8,764 nucleotides of DNA from Cytophagia bacterium (lineage in GTDB: Bacteria; Bacteroidota; Bacteroidia; Cytophagales; Cyclobacteriaceae). Positions 5,678 to 8,764 of this stretch are shown here, in pieces (positions within the stretch are counted from its first letter, which is position 1; every line of letters starts with the position of its first letter). The translations under genes were made by a program, and so were the position numbers. The stretch covers positions 1 to 8,764 of the forward strand of contig JABXIP010000289.1 in NCBI GenBank assembly GCA_013373005.1. Direction: 5' to 3'. The notes beneath the pieces were generated by a model. The model worked only from the letters and a program-made list of their open reading frames with translations, was not told the DNA's origin and ran no database searches.

Positions 5678-5707
5678 TTTGTAGCCAAGTGGCTTTGACG
5701 TAATTTG
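5678..5707 (+). promoter_or_regulatory. Candidate Bacteroidota promoter for xseA-xseB-ligA
   Basis: TTTG (5678-5681) is followed by a 19-nt spacer and TAATTTG (5701-5707). This fits the Bacteroidota -33 TTTG / -7 TAnnTTTG pattern except that the -7 element is one base shorter. It lies directly after the terminator of the previous operon and only 4 bp before the xseA ATG (5712), so the transcript would start at or very near the start codon. The spacer contains the small palindrome AGCCA-AG-TGGCT (5683-5694). Confidence 0.5.
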
Positions 5708-5711
5708 CACC

Positions 5712-6947
5712 ATGGCTCATCTGTCACTCTATCAACTGAACAGTCTGATCAAGTCAGAATTGGAAAACTCACTTGCCCCCTCCTATTGGGTCATTGCAGA
5801 AATCAGTGAGCTGAGAGAAAATGTTAAAGGCCACTGTTACATGGAGTTGGTTGAAAAAGAAAACAACTTCATTCAGGCCAAAATAAGAGCTAACATTTGG
5901 GCCTATACATACAGAACCCTCAAACAACAATTTACTCAGGCTACCGGCTCTACTTTGAAGGCTGGAATTAAAGTACTATTCAACGTAAGCATCAATTTCC
6001 ACGAGGTTTATGGAATGAGCCTTACGGTGAATGACATTGACCCAAACTTCACCATAGGAGAAAAATCCAGACAAAGAGAAGAGACCATTAGAAAACTTCG
6101 AGAAGAAGGGTATTTAGAATTGAACAAGGCTCTCCCTCTCCCTCTTGTTCCACAGCGATTAGCCATCATCAGTTCATCTTCGGCTGCTGGCTATGGAGAT
6201 TTCATGAACCAAATGGCCAATAATTCGCAAGGCTACGATTTCAAAACCGAAACCTTTAATGCTATAATGCAAGGGAATGAAACCGAGTCATCCATAGGAA
6301 ATGCCTTGGAGCAAATTAAAGACAGAAGTGATGATTTCGATGTGATAGTCATCATAAGAGGTGGTGGCGCCCAAACCGATCTGGATAGCTTCGATGCCTA
6401 CGGGCTTGCTAAATTAATAGCAGCGGCTCCACTTCCCGTATTAACCGGAATTGGCCATGAGAGAGATGAAACCGTAGCAGATCTGGTTGCCAACACTGCC
6501 CTAAAAACGCCAACAGCTGTAGCAGAATTCATCATCGGTGGAATCGATAGATTCTACACCTCCATCTACGATCTGAATGTTCGTCTGGAGAGAGGAGTTA
6601 GAGATAAATTCTCAAGAGCTAAAGATGAGCTAACTTATCATGGTCACAGACTAGAGAGAGCTGGTTCATCTTTTCTGAAGCAGGCAGGCAGCCTGATAAG
6701 AGATAAGGAGCATATACTTAAATTCGCTGTTAAGGCGAGCATGGAAAAACAGCGAAACGTACTGAATGGCTTGAACGATAAAATCAAATTGATTGATCCT
6801 AAGAATGTCTTTAAAAGAGGTTATTCCATTACCCTGAAAAATGGAAGATCTATCAACAATCAGCAGATTGAAGTAGGTGATGTTTTGGTAACAAAAAACC
6901 AGAACTCTAAAATTGAAAGTAAAGTGACCAGCATAGAAAATGAGTGA
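5712..6947 (+). CDS. xseA: Exodeoxyribonuclease VII large subunit
   Basis: This is the 411-residue catalytic subunit of exonuclease VII, which degrades single-stranded DNA from both ends to short oligonucleotides, in the cytoplasm, together with XseB. The N-terminal OB-fold DNA-binding domain spans about 1-110 (LYQLNSLIKSELENS, WVIAEISELRENVKGHCYMEL). The catalytic domain follows from about 135: LAIISSSSAAGYGDFMNQ (150-167), VIVIIRGGGAQTDLDSFD (211-228), VLTGIGHERDETVADLVAN (243-261) and TPTAVAEFI (266-274), all close to the family consensus. Residues about 280-360 form the charged coiled-coil region that binds XseB. The C-terminal segment DPKNVFKRGYSIT (362-374) is the usual family ending. 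It is somewhat shorter than the 456-residue E. coli protein. The ATG at 5712 matches the usual family start. It heads xseA-xseB-ligA, overlaps xseB by 8 bp, and has a promoter match almost abutting the start. Confidence 0.97.
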   Translation: MAHLSLYQLNSLIKSELENSLAPSYWVIAEISELRENVKGHCYMELVEKENNFIQAKIRANIWAYTYRTLKQQFTQATGSTLKAGIKVLFNVSINFHEVYGMSLTVNDIDPNFTIGEKSRQREETIRKLREEGYLELNKALPLPLVPQRLAIISSSSAAGYGDFMNQMANNSQGYDFKTETFNAIMQGNETESSIGNALEQIKDRSDDFDVIVIIRGGGAQTDLDSFDAYGLAKLIAAAPLPVLTGIGHERDETVADLVANTALKTPTAVAEFIIGGIDRFYTSIYDLNVRLERGVRDKFSRAKDELTYHGHRLERAGSSFLKQAGSLIRDKEHILKFAVKASMEKQRNVLNGLNDKIKLIDPKNVFKRGYSITLKNGRSINNQQIEVGDVLVTKNQNSKIESKVTSIENE

Positions 6948-7134
6948 GCAATTGAGTTATAAAAATGCATTGAAGCGCATCAATGAGATTGTGGAAAGAA
7001 TTGAAAACGAAGATCCTGATATTGATGAGCTCTCCTCTTTGGTAAAAGAAGCCACCAGCCTTATTGCGCAGTGCAAAGCTAAACTGGAAAACACAGAGGC
7101 CGAAATTCAACTTTCACTCGAAAAACTGAATTAA
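6940..7134 (+). CDS. xseB: Exodeoxyribonuclease VII small subunit
   Basis: This is the 64-residue small subunit of exonuclease VII. The sequence is two predicted helices forming a helical hairpin: SYKNALKRINEIVERIEN (6-23), a turn DPDIDELS (25-32), then LVKEATSLIAQCKAKLENTEAEIQ (34-57). The acidic turn and the second helix are the recognisable XseB family pattern. Several copies wrap the coiled-coil part of XseA in the known complex. At 64 residues it is shorter than the 80-residue E. coli protein but normal for Bacteroidota. The start ATG (6940) overlaps the last 8 bp of xseA (ATGAGTGA), so translation is likely coupled and subunit ratios may be set this way. ligA starts 2 bp after the stop. 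Confidence 0.95.
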   Translation: MSEQLSYKNALKRINEIVERIENEDPDIDELSSLVKEATSLIAQCKAKLENTEAEIQLSLEKLN

Positions 7135-7136
7135 AA

Positions 7137-8764
7137 ATGACAGAGCAGCAGGCTTTAGCTGAGATTCAACAACTTTCTGAGCAGATCAACTATCACAACG
7201 ATCTTTACTATCAGCAAGACAAATCGGAAATCTCTGACTACGATTTCGACAAGTTATTGGAGCGACTTATTGAGCTGGAAGGTCAATTCCCACAATACAA
7301 ATTTGAAGATTCTCCCAGCCAAAGAGTCGGTGGCACCATCACCAAGAACTTTGAAACGGTAGTTCACAAGTACCCTATGCTTTCCTTAGGAAACACCTAC
7401 TCTAAGGAAGAGCTGATAGACTGGGATGGCAGAGTAAATAGAGGATTAGGAACAGACGACTATGCCTACTTCTGTGAGCTGAAATTCGATGGTACAGCAC
7501 TAAGTCTCACCTACGAAAACGGACTCCTTAAAAGAGCTGTAACTCGTGGTGATGGTACCCAAGGTGATGATGTAACCACCAATGCCAAAACCATCAGAAC
7601 CATACCAATGAGGTTAAAGCATGATGTGCCGGAAAGCTTTGAAGTAAGAGGTGAAGTCTACTTCCCCAAAAAAGAGTTTGAGCGTGTAAATGCAGAAAGA
7701 ATTGACATTGGCGAGGAACCACTAGCCAACCCAAGGAATGCCGGCTCAGGAACACTCAAGATGCAAGATTCATCCATTGTGGCTTCCAGAAAGCTCGATT
7801 GCTACCTCTACTATTTATTGGGAGACACTCTGGAATTTAAGACTCATTCTAAGTCGATGGCTCAACTTGAACAATGGGGCTTTAATGTATCTCCTACTTA
7901 CAAGAAATGTAAGAACATAGAAGAGGTATTGGAGTACATTGCCTATTGGGAAAGCAAGAGACATGACCTTCCTTCAGAGACTGATGGTGTTGTGATCAAA
8001 GTAGACAGCCTTGATCAACAAAACGAACTGGGTTTTACAGCCAAAAGTCCACGTTGGGCCATTGCCTACAAATACAAAGCGGAAAGCGCCTCTACTATTT
8101 TGGAAAGCATTTCTTACCAGGTTGGGAGAACCGGCTCAGTAACTCCTGTGGCCAATCTAAAACCAGTACTCTTGGCTGGCACCACCGTTAAGCGGGCCTC
8201 GCTTCATAATGCCAATGAAATCGCCAGACTAGGACTATGTCTTGGAGATACCGTTTTCGTTGAAAAAGGAGGCGAGATCATTCCTAAAATCACTGGAGTT
8301 GACCAAGCTGCAAGGCCTGCTAATAGCAGTGAGGTGGAATATATTACCCATTGTCCGGAGTGTAATACAGAGCTAATCAGAAAAGAAGGCGAAGCAAATC
8401 ACTATTGCCCGAATACTGAGGGATGCCCTCCGCAGATACTTGGGAGAATTGAGCATTTCATTCAGCGAAAGGCAATGGATATAGACAGCCTTGGGTCAGA
8501 AACTATTAGAGGACTACTCGATAATGGCCTGATCGAAGATTATGCCGGCTTGTATAAGCTGAGCTATGAAGACCTCAATGGACTGGAATTCAAAACATTC
8601 TCTGAGAAAAAAAGTGATTTCAGCGTACGAAGCCTCAGAGAAAAGTCTGCCAGCAACATTATTGAGGCAATAGAAGCTTCTAAGAAGACTCCATTTGAGA
8701 GAGTTCTTTTCGCTCTAGGTATTCGTTATGTGGGGCAAACAGTTGCAGAAAAGCTAGCGCAGCA
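7137..8764 (+). CDS. ligA: NAD-dependent DNA ligase LigA (3' end cut off by window)
   Basis: The frame is open from ATG 7137 to the window edge: 542 codons of a protein that is usually about 670 residues. LigA seals nicks in duplex DNA in replication and repair, using NAD+ to form an enzyme-AMP intermediate. Visible parts in order are: domain Ia with YYQQDKSEISDYDFDKLL (24-41); EDSPSQRVGG (57-66); the adenylation motif CELKFDGTA, with Lys116 as the expected AMP-accepting lysine; TRGDGTQGDDVT (136-147); EVRGEVYFPKKEF (169-181); NPRNAGSGTLK (198-208); TDGVVIKVD (282-290); the OB fold around QVGRTGSVTPVANL and HNANEI (328-362); a four-cysteine zinc finger (Cys406, Cys409, Cys424, Cys430); and helix-hairpin-helix repeats from about 440. 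The C-terminal BRCT domain should lie beyond the window. KFDG replaces the E. coli KIDG. The start lies 2 bp after xseB, so it is co-transcribed. Confidence 0.97.
   Translation, partial: MTEQQALAEIQQLSEQINYHNDLYYQQDKSEISDYDFDKLLERLIELEGQFPQYKFEDSPSQRVGGTITKNFETVVHKYPMLSLGNTYSKEELIDWDGRVNRGLGTDDYAYFCELKFDGTALSLTYENGLLKRAVTRGDGTQGDDVTTNAKTIRTIPMRLKHDVPESFEVRGEVYFPKKEFERVNAERIDIGEEPLANPRNAGSGTLKMQDSSIVASRKLDCYLYYLLGDTLEFKTHSKSMAQLEQWGFNVSPTYKKCKNIEEVLEYIAYWESKRHDLPSETDGVVIKVDSLDQQNELGFTAKSPRWAIAYKYKAESASTILESISYQVGRTGSVTPVANLKPVLLAGTTVKRASLHNANEIARLGLCLGDTVFVEKGGEIIPKITGVDQAARPANSSEVEYITHCPECNTELIRKEGEANHYCPNTEGCPPQILGRIEHFIQRKAMDIDSLGSETIRGLLDNGLIEDYAGLYKLSYEDLNGLEFKTFSEKKSDFSVRSLREKSASNIIEAIEASKKTPFERVLFALGIRYVGQTVAEKLAQ

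Noticed and set aside
7738..7920. Separate 60-codon plus-strand ORF
   Set aside because: It lies wholly inside ligA in another frame, and the ligA frame is intact with conserved motifs on both sides.

Overview
The window looks like ordinary chromosome from a Bacteroidota bacterium, probably a marine Cytophagales-type member (order-level placement is inference). The evidence is: start codons without strong Shine-Dalgarno sequences; candidate promoters that fit the Bacteroidota -33 TTG/TTTG and -7 TAnnTTTG pattern; a three-gene ECF sigma / anchored protein / periplasmic 'sensor of ECF-type sigma factor' cluster typical of the phylum; and LigA and XseA sequences of Bacteroidota flavour. Base composition looks moderately AT-rich and even throughout. 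I see no tRNA, rRNA, CRISPR array, insertion sequence or phage gene.

Left part (1-3845). On the minus strand lie a 12-helix MFS transporter (59-1279) and a secreted LolA-like protein (1411-2121), separated by a clear intrinsic terminator. Divergent from these is a secreted, self-cleaving P1-family (DmpA-type) aminopeptidase (2279-3394). Its 3' end overlaps the end of a convergent MarR-family regulator (3384-3845) by 11 bp.

Middle part (3846-5670). The 141-bp gap between the divergent marR-like gene and the ECF sigma gene holds a 33-bp imperfect palindrome and an extra copy of its half-site. This looks like an operator region. The sigma factor seems to start at TTG (3987). It is followed by a one-helix membrane protein whose cytoplasmic part carries a duplicated F-x-V-P-x-x-Y-F motif, and by an exported Spy/CpxP-like protein. 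The cluster ends at a strong intrinsic terminator. I read it as an envelope-stress module: periplasmic sensor, membrane anchor and sigma factor.

Right part (5671-8764). A promoter match sits almost on top of the xseA start codon, so the mRNA may be leaderless. It drives xseA-xseB-ligA: exonuclease VII large and small subunits and NAD-dependent DNA ligase. The genes overlap by 8 bp and are spaced by 2 bp, which implies one DNA repair/replication operon. ligA runs off the window's right edge.

The observations most worth a second look are the palindrome between marR and the sigma gene, the duplicated motif in the non-canonical anti-sigma candidate, and the predicted leaderless xseA transcript. 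No wholly new system is evident.
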